A stretch of 64,000 bases of DNA from Paroedura picta (taxonomy: Eukaryota; Chordata; Lepidosauria; Squamata; Gekkonidae). The notes under the pieces were generated by a model. It did no database searches. It was not told the origin of the DNA and worked only from the letters and a program-made list of their open reading frames with translations. Made by a program: the position numbers and the translations under genes. The DNA is taken from positions 4,489,501-4,553,500 of the forward strand of contig NC_135371.1 in assembly GCF_049243985.1 (NCBI RefSeq), read 5' to 3'. Below are positions 1 to 10,969 of the stretch, one piece after another; position 1 is the stretch's first letter; each line of letters begins with the position of its first letter.

Positions 1-97
1 TGCCAGATATTTTAACTGGAGAGAGCGAGTATTGAACCTGGGACCTTCTGCAGGCCAAGCAGATGCTCTGCCAAGAAGCCACACCCAGGAACCTTAC
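1..97 (-). repeat. tRNA-derived SINE head, inverted
   Basis: Read on the minus strand this is the tRNA-like head of a SINE: a degenerate A box (consensus GTGGCTCAGTGG) followed by a B box like GGTTCAATAC and the start of the body (CTCCAGTTAAAA). The same inverted copy lies in the tail of every unit of the array (for example 6225-6315, 27890-27975, 44285-44370, 52565-52650), so it was present before the array amplified. The part upstream is cut off by the window edge. Confidence 0.6.
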
Positions 98-555
98 CAA
101 ATGCATGGGAAAACAGGAATCACAACCCCCCCCCCGAAACAAAATAAAAACATAAAAGTATTTCCATAAATACCTAAAATTGAGACTTATGGGGGCAGTG
201 CTGAAAACATCCCTATCAAATATTCCCCCTCCCCTTTCAGGATGGATGAGATGCGCTAAGGTCGGAGGTGCCTCAGCCGGCCGGTCTCTCTCTGGCTTTC
301 CTGCTGGGGAGCCATGCGCTTTGCCTCATGCAGGACTGAAGACATTTCTACGCCTCCATAAATATCCAAATTGCTTGTTTCTAAAGGCTCTTTTAAATGA
401 TGAACTTTATATACTTTTTCAATCAGAAAAATAGGTTTTCTACGAAAAATAGAAGATATATCCAATGCCATTCTCATGGCCAGAAAATGCTGAAGCCCCC
501 CCCCCCCGTCCTGCCCAGCCCCCATTCCCAGCCCCCCTCCCCCCTACAAGGAGAA
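98..555. other. 5' flank of promoter A
   Basis: No gene seen. An AT-rich flank leads into the CpG island and holds C-runs (128-138 and 497-507). It matches the flank of gene F (52680-52980) more closely than those of genes B-E: both lack a segment of about 60-70 bp containing TTTATTCTTTTGCAAC that the other copies carry. The stretch around 448-465 is the sequence later fused to exon 3 at the tandem-unit junctions (6826, 10275, 13724). Confidence 0.5.
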
Positions 556-559
556 AGGA

Positions 560-1085
560 GGAATTCGCGCAACCAGCCCTTGTTCCTCCCACTGCCCCGG
601 GGAAGCGTCCCTTTCCAACCAACCACAGAGCCAGGTGTGCTGATTGACGTGCCTCCGTCCCGCCCCTTCCGCCGAGCCTTTGGCCCCCAGGTGGGAAGTG
701 AGGGCGGCGCGTCCCGAGCCCCGCAGGAGCGGCGAGTGAAGGGTTAAGGAGGCGACAGAGTTGCGTTTCCTAGAAGGGAGGCGGAGAGGGGGCGGAGGAG
801 GACCCCTGGAGTCCTCCCCCAGTTTCCCTTTCAGCAGAGCCGCAGGACGGAGGCTGCCGGGAAGGGTGAAGCTCTGCGGGGGTGGCGGGAGGAGGAGGGG
901 GAGGCCGCCCTGCAAGGGGGTCTCCCGGGGTCCCGCGTGCGGAGGGGGGCAGGGTCAGGGGGGAGGGATTCTGGGCTGGGGGTGGCGCAGGGGGGGATCG
1001 GGGTTCCCTCTGGGCATGGAAGGGACCCCCTTCTTGATCTCTGCAAGGAAAAGCTCCCCTAGAGGGGAAGGGGGAGGTTGAGCCC
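560..1085 (+). promoter_or_regulatory. CpG-island promoter and likely noncoding exon 1 of gene A
   Basis: GC-rich, CpG-dense block of about 0.5 kb upstream of the SCAN exon. It holds a GC box (CCCGCCCCTTCC near 660), a CRE-like half site (TTGACGTG near 645) and a G-rich 3' part. No TATA box is evident, so a dispersed-start promoter is likely. A possible exon 1 donor is the GTGAAG near 866, but nothing fixes the true one. The same block recurs, well conserved, before genes B-F and at 60 kb. Open frames inside it reflect GC content and show no protein-like features. Confidence 0.65.
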
Positions 1086-2063
1086 AGGAGGTCCCTCCAA
1101 CTCTATGATTCTAAGTGTTTCCTTTTGCCCACCTGCACCCATCTGCCCCATTGGATGCCCTTGAGTCCCAGTAGTTTGCGAAAGGGAGACAAAGTTCTCT
1201 TTCTCAGCTCCCTCCCCCACCTGCCGAATGTTAGGAACTCCTATCATGTCCCCTCCTAAAGCACTCCTTTGTAAACTGTATAGACCCGGCCTTTCCTCAC
1301 AGGGGAGGTGGTCCACCCTTCCGTCATCTTGGTCGCCCATCTTGATGCTTATTCCAGCTCTGCCTGTCCTTCTGGCGATCTGTTGGGTAGAACTGGACAG
1401 GGGAGGGTGGTATAGAAACATAAATAAATAATTACAAACGAGGCTTCACCACAGATCTACACGGGGGGGGGGGGGGAGGATTATAATATGGTCTGTTTAA
1501 TTCTCAGTCCTGTTCTTTATAATCCCTAATATATAGATTTCCTTTTTCAAATAAAGACTCTCAGAGCTGTAGCCATATGTAAAGAAACAAAGTTCCATCT
1601 TTTTTTTAACATTCCTAATCCCAAAAGAAATGTCTCCAGTTTAATTAGTACCTCAGTCTTTAGCATTTTCTGGATTAAGGCATGCATTTGTGTCCAGAAT
1701 TTCCCCCTCCCTTTACATGCCCACCAAAGATGATAAAATGGCCATGAGGTTCACATTTCCAAAGAGGGTTAGGCACATTTTTATACATTTTTGATCACGT
1801 GTTGGATGACAGATACCAACAATACATCATTTTATAAAATCCAAGAAAACAGACTTTACATTTCACCTTTGTGGAAGGAATTTTTTAGAAGGATGTGTCG
1901 ATGTCCAAGGGAGAAATGGGAGAACACATCATTCAAAAGAATATACATATAAAATCATATTGATACCTTTTGGCATATGTTTTCTGTACAGGGGGTAAGA
2001 ATCAGGCAGGGGCTGTAAGATCAAGCGTGTCTCTCCTCTGTCTTGTATCTGTCTTTTCTGCAG
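1086..2063 (+). other. Intron 1 of gene A
   Basis: Noncoding stretch between the CpG island and the SCAN exon. At 1088-1112 a short piece resembles a CR1 3' terminus (GGTCCCTCCAACTCTATGAT), and near 1405-1430 a piece resembles a LINE 3' end (GGTGGTATAGAAACATAAAT). Copies D and F lack about 370 bp of this intron: their ATTCTAAGTATTATAATATG joins what in A, B, C and E is separated. The 3' end has a pyrimidine tract and an acceptor (TCTTTTCTGCAG) ending at 2063. Confidence 0.5.
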
Positions 2064-2126
2064 GGAGAAGCTCAGTGTGGAAGAGGATAACAGCTGTGCA
2101 GAACCAACTCTTATTCAAAGCCAGAG

Positions 2127-5100
2127 ATGGAGAAAGACACTCCCAGAGGCCCCCAATGTGGAGAAATAACAGGGGCAAGAAAAATAGCTCCTAACGTCCT
2201 CCATGCTGAGAATAGTGGAGAATTCCTTCAAGGGAGCCTTGGAGAACCCAACAATCAGCCAGCAGGGGAGGGCTCCCTTTCCCTTGCTCAGTGGGAAGCC
2301 CAGTGGCAGGACTTCCTCAGGACAGTGGAAAAGCCTCACTTTCCGTGGGGATTTCCCCCCTTGCCAGAGAAACCTTCTCCCTGGGGGGATGCCAAGGCCT
2401 TCCTGGCCTCCTTCGAGCAAGTGGCCGAAGCCTGTGGGTGGCCAAAAGATGAGTGGGCGACCCGACTCCAGCCGGCCCTCAGCAGAGAAGCGAAGTGGGC
2501 CTTTAATAGCCTGGATGTCCCGGACAGAGAGGACTATGGGAAGGTGAAGGCAGCTATCTTGCGAGTGGATGCCCAGAACCAGGAGAAGCAGCGGGAAGAG
2601 TTCAGGCGTTTCTGTTACCAGGAGGCTGAGGGGCCACGAGGGGCTTACAGCCGGCTGCGGGAAATGTGCCACGGGTGGCTGAGGGTAGAGAACCACAGCA
2701 AGGAGCAGATCCTGGAGCTCTTGGTCCTGGAGCAACTGCTGACTGTTCTGCCCCCGGAGATCCAGAGCCGGGTGAGGGAGAGCGGCCCCCAGAGCTGCTC
2801 CCAAGCGGTGGCCCTGGCCGAGGAGCTCCTCTTGAGGCAGGAGGTGGGTCTTTTCTGCAGGGTAGGCCCAGAGTGTGGGAGGATCTGGAGTGGAACCAGG
2901 GCTGAGACCTTTGCCCAGACTGGGCGGGTTGGGGGGGAACAAAGGAATGCCAAGGTGTGATAGAAAGGTTTGTTGCTTCATTTCCCCAAAAGCGGAATCC
3001 AGAGTTTTGAGATTGGGGAGTTATTCTCTCTCAACGTGGCAAACAACAGATGGGGCAGTCTTGAGGCAGTCCCTCCCCCGCATCAAGTGTTCCTTGCGGT
3101 TTTGGGCACGCAGGTGTCTTCTGTCATCGTTGTTCATGGCCTTCACTACCCTAGGAGTGTTTTGTATCATTGTGCTCGAATGTTCCACTGTTCCTTAAGG
3201 ATCCCTACCCTCTGTGTTTCCCCCACCCACCCAGGATCGTCACTGTGCTTTGAAAGGGTCTCTCTCTGGCATTGCAGGTGCCTTTGCAGGAGGCTGCTGG
3301 GAGCATGTCTGAGGCCAGTCAGGATCCGTCTGAGAGCGAGCAGAGATACCTCTTGATGGGCATCAAAGAAGAGGAGGCCAGAGATTACCTGGGTAAGGAG
3401 GGAGGGAGGAAGTCTTGGGCCCAGTCCAAGTGGCTCGCTCTTTCTCTTTCACTTCAAGAACTGCTGATCCCAATACTTAGTTTTATTCATTTTTCAAGAG
3501 GATTTGATTTACTTGGGAAAGGGGCTGGTGGGTTAGAGGAGCCCTCCTGTATGAAGCCCAATTCCTATCACCCGTTCCCTACAGGCCTTTGGGTTTGTCC
3601 AGTTCTCTCCAGAAGCCAGAGGCTGAAAACCAACACAAACCTCCTGTCACACCTTGCACAAACCTCTCTGGACTCTGACATCTCCAGTTAAAAGAACGAG
3701 GCTGTAGGTAATGTGAGGGACCTCTGCCTGTGACCCTGGAGAGATGCTGCCAGTCTGAGCAGACCAAACTGACCTTTAGGTTCCAAGTCAGATTCAGTAT
3801 AAGGGAGGTTTTTCTTGGTAATCAAAGCAAGTCAAATAGGAAGTGACAGGGAACAAATATTTAACCTTTTTCAACTAAAGGGGCACAATATTGCATGTTT
3901 CTTAGGGGGGAGGGAGCCAAAAGATAATATGACTCCACTGAGCCAGGCAGAAGGTGCGTCCAGCTCCATCCGTGGAGGTTGTTTCGTGGGAAAATAATTA
4001 CAAATTAGGAAATGGGAGGGACTGATTAGAATTTCTGGAATGACTGCTGATTGGATCTCTCTTCACTCCAGCCAGGAGCACAGACAAAATGGCCGGGGAA
4101 TTCCAGGGGTCATCGTTGCAAAATGCTGTGGAAGAAGTCTCTGAAGGAACCTGTAGGGATCCGGGTGGAATCAAGAGGAAGGAGATAAACAACGCTGACG
4201 AGAAGAGGGATAAACGCGTCCCAGTCCAAGACGAAAGTCCTCCCGAAAACAGATTTAATGAAGACCCAGGTTCTAACCAGAGAATCCAATCCAGGAAAAA
4301 AGACAAGGGAAGTCTATCTGCTGGGAAGACTCATATTCAGAAAAGGAGCATTACTTTCCAGGAACAAATTCACTCAGGAGAGAAACGGCATAACTGCTTG
4401 GTGTGTGGAAAGCATTTCAGTCGTCAAGCTGCTCTTACTTCACATCAAAGAATTCACTCAGGTAAGAACTTGTGTTACATTTCCTTTCATTCACCTGTCC
4501 TCTCATTCCCCCAAATGATTTGATGTGCTTGGGAGAAGGGCTGGGGCCCAGAGAAGAGGTCAGTGCGATGAAGTCCAAGTCCCACTGATCCTTTCCTACA
4601 GGGGTCACCTGCAGGGGTCCTTGTGCTGTGACCCCTACTCCCAAGAACCAGGGATCCCCCTTTGGCTGTTTGATTTCCATGAGGATACTTTTATGGTGTT
4701 TTTCAGAAGCTGAAAGTCAACTCCTGCCCCTCAGCACACCCGTAACAAAACTCCCTGGATGTTATGATTCAGAACACAAGCCATTTACTCGCTCGGGGAA
4801 TGGAAAGGGTTTCCGTGATGAACAAAAGGGCAATGTACATTTTCCAAAGCAGAACAGAATGAAGGCAATGAAATGCAGATACAGGTCTCATCTCCATGCA
4901 CACCAAAGAACCTACATAGTGGACAAAAGTTTTGAGTGCTCAGATTGTGGAAGGAAATTCAGTAGGAGTTTCCATGTTCGGCAACATCAAAGAATCCACA
5001 CAGGGGAGAAACCGTTTGAATGCTCAGTGTGTGGAAATAAATTCGGACGGGTTGACATTCTTCGAAAGCATCAAAAAATCCACACAGGGGAGAAACCTTT

Positions 5101-5263
5101 TGAATGCTCAGAGTGTGGAAAGAAATTCAGACATATGTACCATCTTCAGCGGCATCAAAGAACGCACACAGGGGAGAAACCTTTTGAGTGCTCAGTGTGT
5201 GGAAGGAAATTCAGCAGGAGTTTCCATCTTCATCGACATAAATGGATCCACAGAGGGGAGTGA
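2127..5263 (+). CDS. SCAN-domain zinc-finger protein, gene A (spliced)
   Basis: Probable sequence-specific nuclear transcription factor. Exons: 2064-2843 (ATG 2127), 3278-3392, 4072-4461 and 4707-5263, all with GT-AG ends. Spliced coding length is 1779 nt, giving 592 aa. Residues about 84-150 ([20 protein letters not shown] onward) resemble the N-terminal capsid lobe known from lizard SCAN proteins, and 155-237 are the SCAN dimerisation domain ([20 protein letters not shown] to AEELLL). The third exon has a basic KRKE patch, a possible nuclear signal, and one C2H2 finger. The last exon has one degenerate finger and four canonical ones joined by HTGEKPFEC linkers. Predicted contact residues (-1,2,3,6) are RAAS for the first finger, then RFHQ, RDIK, HYHR and RFHR. 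AATAAA lies at 5629. No KRAB domain was found. Two further copies of its 3' half follow in tandem. Confidence 0.82.
3585..3707 (+). other. Candidate alternative exon carrying a stop codon
   Basis: The sequence CCCTACAG|GCCTTTGGG makes a good acceptor and CTGTAG|GTAATG a donor. Read in the phase left by the linker exon, it encodes about 35 residues and then stops at 3689-3691. Inclusion would give a SCAN-only protein of about 312 aa; skipping keeps the zinc fingers in frame. Equivalents start at 7034, 10483, 13914, 23436, 31625, 41475, 48031 and 55728. All six SCAN-gene copies stop inside the exon, in two versions: E, F and the fourth cassette carry 7 extra nt and use another tail. The donor lies in the adjoining SINE. 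Expression is unproven. Confidence 0.4.
3681..3812 (+). repeat. tRNA-derived SINE body, forward
   Basis: This stretch contains CTCCAGTTAAAAGAACGAGG, then GACCTCTGCCTGTGACCCTG and GTCAGATTCAGTATAAGG. It is the tRNA-unrelated body of the same SINE family whose inverted heads sit in the unit tails. The tRNA-like head is missing or eroded here. The same fragment follows the linker exon in every unit (about 7130, 10579, 14018, 23540, 31729, 41579, 48137 and 55842), so it predates the array. Gene A and its tandem units differ from the rest after GTCTGA (GCAGACCAAACTGACC), a subtype marker. Confidence 0.6.
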
Positions 5264-6826
5264 CCTTTTAAAGAGAAGGGTATAACTTCATATACCTATT
5301 TCCATTTGGAAACCCTTTATAGAATTTTTGCAGGAAAGTGAAAAGTTAATGTCCAGTGGCTTTGCAGAATAAGGGAAAAGAATCTCATTGGATGGAAGTT
5401 GATAATAGACTATTTGAGATGAAATAGAAAAAGAGTTTTTTCCTTATAACATACTTTGCAATAACTTGAAAGCATGCAGTTATCACTAGAATGTTATTTT
5501 AAAACAAATGTCAGTGTTACCGATCTCTGTGGCTGAGGATTTGAAAATGGAATTGACATCCCTCTTTTATATCTTACACCTGTTTATTGCTTTTCCCCTT
5601 GCGTTTGTTTCTTGCTCTTCATCTTTTCAATAAAACATTCAATACACTATATTTTAAAAGAGAAACACACCAGGGTTGCGATTCTGTGTGAATAAAGTAC
5701 GGCCTGCACACAACACCAGCATGCCACAAAAGAAGCAGGAGTGTTGCTTTTTATCCCCCCCCCCCCAAAGGAGTCTCAGAACGCCCAACTATTGCCTTCC
5801 TTTTTTCTCTCCACAACAGATACCCTGTGAGGTTGGTGGGGCTATACGGTATAAGGAGGCATCCACCTCTGGTCCAGCTGACTAATAAGGAGGTTTTGCC
5901 AGGCAAGGACATGAATCCTCTCCACACTGAGCCAGAATCTTGGTCTGCCAAGGCCAGTCTTGTCTCCTGACCGGCAGGGGTTCTCCAGAATCCCTCAGGA
6001 GGAGCTTTCCGATTCTCCTTCCCCTGATCCCTTAAACTGGAGATGTTAGGATTTGAACCTGAGAGCTTATGCGCACAACCAAATGTTCTGTCCCTGAAAT
6101 GCAAATTGCAGAGATGGAAGGTGAACACATGAAACCGCCCAAAAATGAATCAGACCTTCAACATCAGTATTGTCTACTCAGACGGGCAGCAGCTTTCCAG
6201 GCACAGGCCTTTCACATCACCTCCTGCCAGATATTTTAACTGGAGACAGCGGGGATTGAACTTGGGACCTTCTGCAGGCCAAGCAGATGCTCTACCAAGA
6301 AGCCACAGCCAGGAACCCTAGCAAATACATGGGACAACAGGTTGGGAGAGATGAGAGATGAGAATCACAACCCCCTCCCCCCGAATCATAATAAAAACAT
6401 AAAAGTATTTCCATAAATACCTAAAATTGAGACTTATGGGGCAGTGCTGAAAACATTCCTATCAGATATTCCTTTATTCTTTTGCAACAAATAAAATCAA
6501 GTTTTACTGAGAAGATATAGATGCATAGAATTTTGAAGAATAACTCCCCTGACCGAAAGCACATTTGGGGAGACTCCTGTGGGTTCCCCTCCCCTTTCAG
6601 GATGGATGAGGTGCGCTAAGGTCAGAGGTGCCTCAGCCGGCCGCTCTCTCTGGCTTTCCTGCTGGGGAGCCATGCGCTTTGCCTCAGGCAGGACTAAAGA
6701 CATTTCTACGCCTCAATAAATATCCAAATTGCTTGTTTCTAAAGGCTCTTTTAAATGATGAAGTTTATATACTTTTTCAATCAGAAAAATAGGTTTTCTA
6801 CGAAAAATAGAAGATATATCCAATAT
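5264..6826 (+). other. 3' UTR and repeat-rich tail of gene A unit 1
   Basis: The 3' UTR runs to AATAAA at 5629-5634. After it come a C-run with an inverted Sauria-like SINE fragment (about 5756-5880, with CTCCACAACAGATACCCTGT), two inverted tRNA-derived SINE pieces (about 5990-6085 and 6150-6315, B boxes read in reverse), and the AT-rich 5' flank of a promoter that has been lost (6330-6826). No further gene is seen. The same layout repeats at 8713-10275 and 12162-13724. Confidence 0.55.
5629..5634 (+). terminator. poly(A) signal, gene A
   Basis: AATAAA in the context TTTTCAATAAAACATTC, 366 nt after the gene A stop. Exact counterparts end each finger cassette, so each cassette could end its own transcript. 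Confidence 0.6.
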
Positions 6827-7520
6827 CCAGAGATTACCTGGGTAAGGAGGGAGGGAGGAAGTCTTGGGCCCAGTCCAAGTGGCTCGCTCTTTCTCTTTCA
6901 CTTCAAGAACTGCTGATCCCAATACTTAGTTTTATTCATTTTTCAAGAGGATTTGATTTACTTGGGAAAGGGGCTGGTGGGTTAGAGGAGCCCTCCTGTA
7001 TGAAGCCCAATTCCTATCACCCGTTCCCTACAGGCCTTTGGGTTTGTCCAGTTCTCTCCAGAAGCCAGAGGCTGAAAACCAACACAAACCTCCTGTCACA
7101 CCTTGCACAAACCTCTCTGGACTCTGACATCTCCAGTTAAAAGAACGAGGCTGTAGGTAATGTGAGGGACCTCTGCCTGTGACCCTGGAGAGATGCTGCC
7201 AGTCTGAGCAGACCAAACTGACCTTTAGGTTCCAAGTCAGATTCAGTATAAGGGAGGTTTTTCTTGGTAATCAAAGCAAGTCAAATAGGAAGTGACAGGG
7301 AACAAATATTTAACCTTTTTCAACTAAAGGGGCACAATATTGCATGTTTCTTAGGGGGGAGGGAGCCAAAAGATAATATGACTCCACTGAGCCAGGCAGA
7401 AGGTGCGTCCAGCTCCATCCGTGGAGGTTGTTTCGTGGGAAAATAATTACAAATTAGGAAATGGGAGGGACTGATTAGAATTTCTGGAATGACTGCTGAT
7501 TGGATCTCTCTTCACTCCAG

Positions 7521-8712
7521 CCAGGAGCACAGACAAAATGGCCGGGGAATTCCAGGGGTCATCGTTGCAAAATGCTGTGGAAGAAGTCTCTGAAGGAACC
7601 TGTAGGGATCCGGGTGGAATCAAGAGGAAGGAGATAAACAACGCTGACGAGAAGAGGGATAAACGCGTCCCAGTCCAAGACGAAAGTCCTCCCGAAAACA
7701 GATTTAATGAAGACCCAGGTTCTAACCAGAGAATCCAATCCAGGAAAAAAGACAAGGGAAGTCTATCTGCTGGGAAGACTCATATTCAGAAAAGGAGCAT
7801 TACTTTCCAGGAACAAATTCACTCAGGAGAGAAACGGCATAACTGCTTGGTGTGTGGAAAGCATTTCAGTCGTCAAGCTGCTCTTACTTCACATCAAAGA
7901 ATTCACTCAGGTAAGAACTTGTGTTACATTTCCTTTCATTCACCTGTCCTCTCATTCCCCCAAATGATTTGATGTGCTTGGGAGAAGGGCTGGGGCCCAG
8001 AGAAGAGGTCAGTGCGATGAAGTCCAAGTCCCACTGATCCTTTCCTACAGGGGTCACCTGCAGGGGTCCTTGTGCTGTGACCCCTACTCCCAAGAACCAG
8101 GGATCCCCCTTTGGCTGTTTGATTTCCATGAGGATACTTTTATGGTGTTTTTCAGAAGCTGAAAGTCAACTCCTGCCCCTCAGCACACCCGTAACAAAAC
8201 TCCCTGGATGTTATGATTCAGAACACAAGCCATTTACTCGCTCGGGGAATGGAAAGGGTTTCCGTGATGAACAAAAGGGCAATGTACATTTTCCAAAGCA
8301 GAACAGAATGAAGGCAATGAAATGCAGATACAGGTCTCATCTCCATGCACACCAAAGAACCTACATAGTGGACAAAAGTTTTGAGTGCTCAGATTGTGGA
8401 AGGAAATTCAGTAGGAGTTTCCATGTTCGGCAACATCAAAGAATCCACACAGGGGAGAAACCGTTTGAATGCTCAGTGTGTGGAAATAAATTCGGACGGG
8501 TTGACATTCTTCGAAAGCATCAAAAAATCCACACAGGGGAGAAACCTTTTGAATGCTCAGAGTGTGGAAAGAAATTCAGACATATGTACCATCTTCAGCG
8601 GCATCAAAGAACGCACACAGGGGAGAAACCTTTTGAGTGCTCAGTGTGTGGAAGGAAATTCAGCAGGAGTTTCCATCTTCATCGACATAAATGGATCCAC
8701 AGAGGGGAGTGA
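7521..8712 (+). CDS. Zinc-finger terminal cassette 2 (no SCAN exon)
   Basis: Exons 7521-7910 and 8156-8712 are identical in predicted protein to gene A's last two exons: first finger, degenerate finger, four canonical fingers and the stop. There is no CpG promoter, SCAN exon or complete linker exon between 5264 and 7521. On its own it could only make a SCAN-less finger protein from a local ATG (7538). Its acceptor at 7520 has the same phase as gene A's, so gene A's linker exon (donor 3393) could splice to it in frame. Whether it is expressed as an alternative end or is silent cannot be seen. Confidence 0.6.
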
Positions 8713-9077
8713 CCTTTTAAAGAGAAGGGTATAACTTCATATACCTATTTCCATTTGGAAACCCTTTATAGAATTTTTGCAGGAAAGTGAAAAGTTAATG
8801 TCCAGTGGCTTTGCAGAATAAGGGAAAAGAATCTCATTGGATGGAAGTTGATAATAGACTATTTGAGATGAAATAGAAAAAGAGTTTTTTCCTTATAACA
8901 TACTTTGCAATAACTTGAAAGCATGCAGTTATCACTAGAATGTTATTTTAAAACAAATGTCAGTGTTACCGATCTCTGTGGCTGAGGATTTGAAAATGGA
9001 ATTGACATCCCTCTTTTATATCTTACACCTGTTTATTGCTTTTCCCCTTGCGTTTGTTTCTTGCTCTTCATCTTTTC

Positions 9078-9083
9078 AATAAA
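9078..9083 (+). terminator. poly(A) signal, cassette 2
   Basis: AATAAA at the same place as in gene A, 3449 bp further on. Confidence 0.55.
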
Positions 9084-10969
9084 ACATTCAATACACTATA
9101 TTTTAAAAGAGAAACACACCAGGGTTGCGATTCTGTGTGAATAAAGTACGGCCTGCACACAACACCAGCATGCCACAAAAGAAGCAGGAGTGTTGCTTTT
9201 TATCCCCCCCCCCCCAAAGGAGTCTCAGAACGCCCAACTATTGCCTTCCTTTTTTCTCTCCACAACAGATACCCTGTGAGGTTGGTGGGGCTATACGGTA
9301 TAAGGAGGCATCCACCTCTGGTCCAGCTGACTAATAAGGAGGTTTTGCCAGGCAAGGACATGAATCCTCTCCACACTGAGCCAGAATCTTGGTCTGCCAA
9401 GGCCAGTCTTGTCTCCTGACCGGCAGGGGTTCTCCAGAATCCCTCAGGAGGAGCTTTCCGATTCTCCTTCCCCTGATCCCTTAAACTGGAGATGTTAGGA
9501 TTTGAACCTGAGAGCTTATGCGCACAACCAAATGTTCTGTCCCTGAAATGCAAATTGCAGAGATGGAAGGTGAACACATGAAACCGCCCAAAAATGAATC
9601 AGACCTTCAACATCAGTATTGTCTACTCAGACGGGCAGCAGCTTTCCAGGCACAGGCCTTTCACATCACCTCCTGCCAGATATTTTAACTGGAGACAGCG
9701 GGGATTGAACTTGGGACCTTCTGCAGGCCAAGCAGATGCTCTACCAAGAAGCCACAGCCAGGAACCCTAGCAAATACATGGGACAACAGGTTGGGAGAGA
9801 TGAGAGATGAGAATCACAACCCCCTCCCCCCGAATCATAATAAAAACATAAAAGTATTTCCATAAATACCTAAAATTGAGACTTATGGGGCAGTGCTGAA
9901 AACATTCCTATCAGATATTCCTTTATTCTTTTGCAACAAATAAAATCAAGTTTTACTGAGAAGATATAGATGCATAGAATTTTGAAGAATAACTCCCCTG
10001 ACCGAAAGCACATTTGGGGAGACTCCTGTGGGTTCCCCTCCCCTTTCAGGATGGATGAGGTGCGCTAAGGTCAGAGGTGCCTCAGCCGGCCGCTCTCTCT
10101 GGCTTTCCTGCTGGGGAGCCATGCGCTTTGCCTCAGGCAGGACTAAAGACATTTCTACGCCTCAATAAATATCCAAATTGCTTGTTTCTAAAGGCTCTTT
10201 TAAATGATGAAGTTTATATACTTTTTCAATCAGAAAAATAGGTTTTCTACGAAAAATAGAAGATATATCCAATATCCAGAGATTACCTGGGTAAGGAGGG
10301 AGGGAGGAAGTCTTGGGCCCAGTCCAAGTGGCTCGCTCTTTCTCTTTCACTTCAAGAACTGCTGATCCCAATACTTAGTTTTATTCATTTTTCAAGAGGA
10401 TTTGATTTACTTGGGAAAGGGGCTGGTGGGTTAGAGGAGCCCTCCTGTATGAAGCCCAATTCCTATCACCCGTTCCCTACAGGCCTTTGGGTTTGTCCAG
10501 TTCTCTCCAGAAGCCAGAGGCTGAAAACCAACACAAACCTCCTGTCACACCTTGCACAAACCTCTCTGGACTCTGACATCTCCAGTTAAAAGAACGAGGC
10601 TGTAGGTAATGTGAGGGACCTCTGCCTGTGACCCTGGAGAGATGCTGCCAGTCTGAGCAGACCAAACTGACCTTTAGGTTCCAAGTCAGATTCAGTATAA
10701 GGGAGGTTTTTCTTGGTAATCAAAGCAAGTCAAATAGGAAGTGACAGGGAACAAATATTTAACCTTTTTCAACTAAAGGGGCACAATATTGCATGTTTCT
10801 TAGGGGGGAGGGAGCCAAAAGATAATATGACTCCACTGAGCCAGGCAGAAGGTGCGTCCAGCTCCATCCGTGGAGGTTGTTTCGTGGGAAAATAATTACA
10901 AATTAGGAAATGGGAGGGACTGATTAGAATTTCTGGAATGACTGCTGATTGGATCTCTCTTCACTCCAG

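Noticed and set aside
761-1081. Arg/Gly/Pro-rich frames across every CpG island
   Set aside because: Low-complexity translation of GC-rich promoter DNA. They shift with small indels between copies and show no codon bias.
2115-2981. Long open frames antisense to each SCAN exon (up to 288 codons, for example 30209-31021 and 54308-55120)
   Set aside because: They mirror the strongly conserved sense SCAN codons and GC content, have no recognisable domain and no promoter or poly(A) signal of their own.
4932-5285. Repetitive second-frame ORFs over the finger arrays (motif STQGRN)
   Set aside because: Regular repeats follow from the 84-bp finger period; the real frame is the C2H2 frame.
5755-5766. 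C-runs in each tail as a regulatory or structured element
   Set aside because: Length varies (about 7 to 12) between copies. They look like ordinary slippage-prone runs and may include sequencing error.
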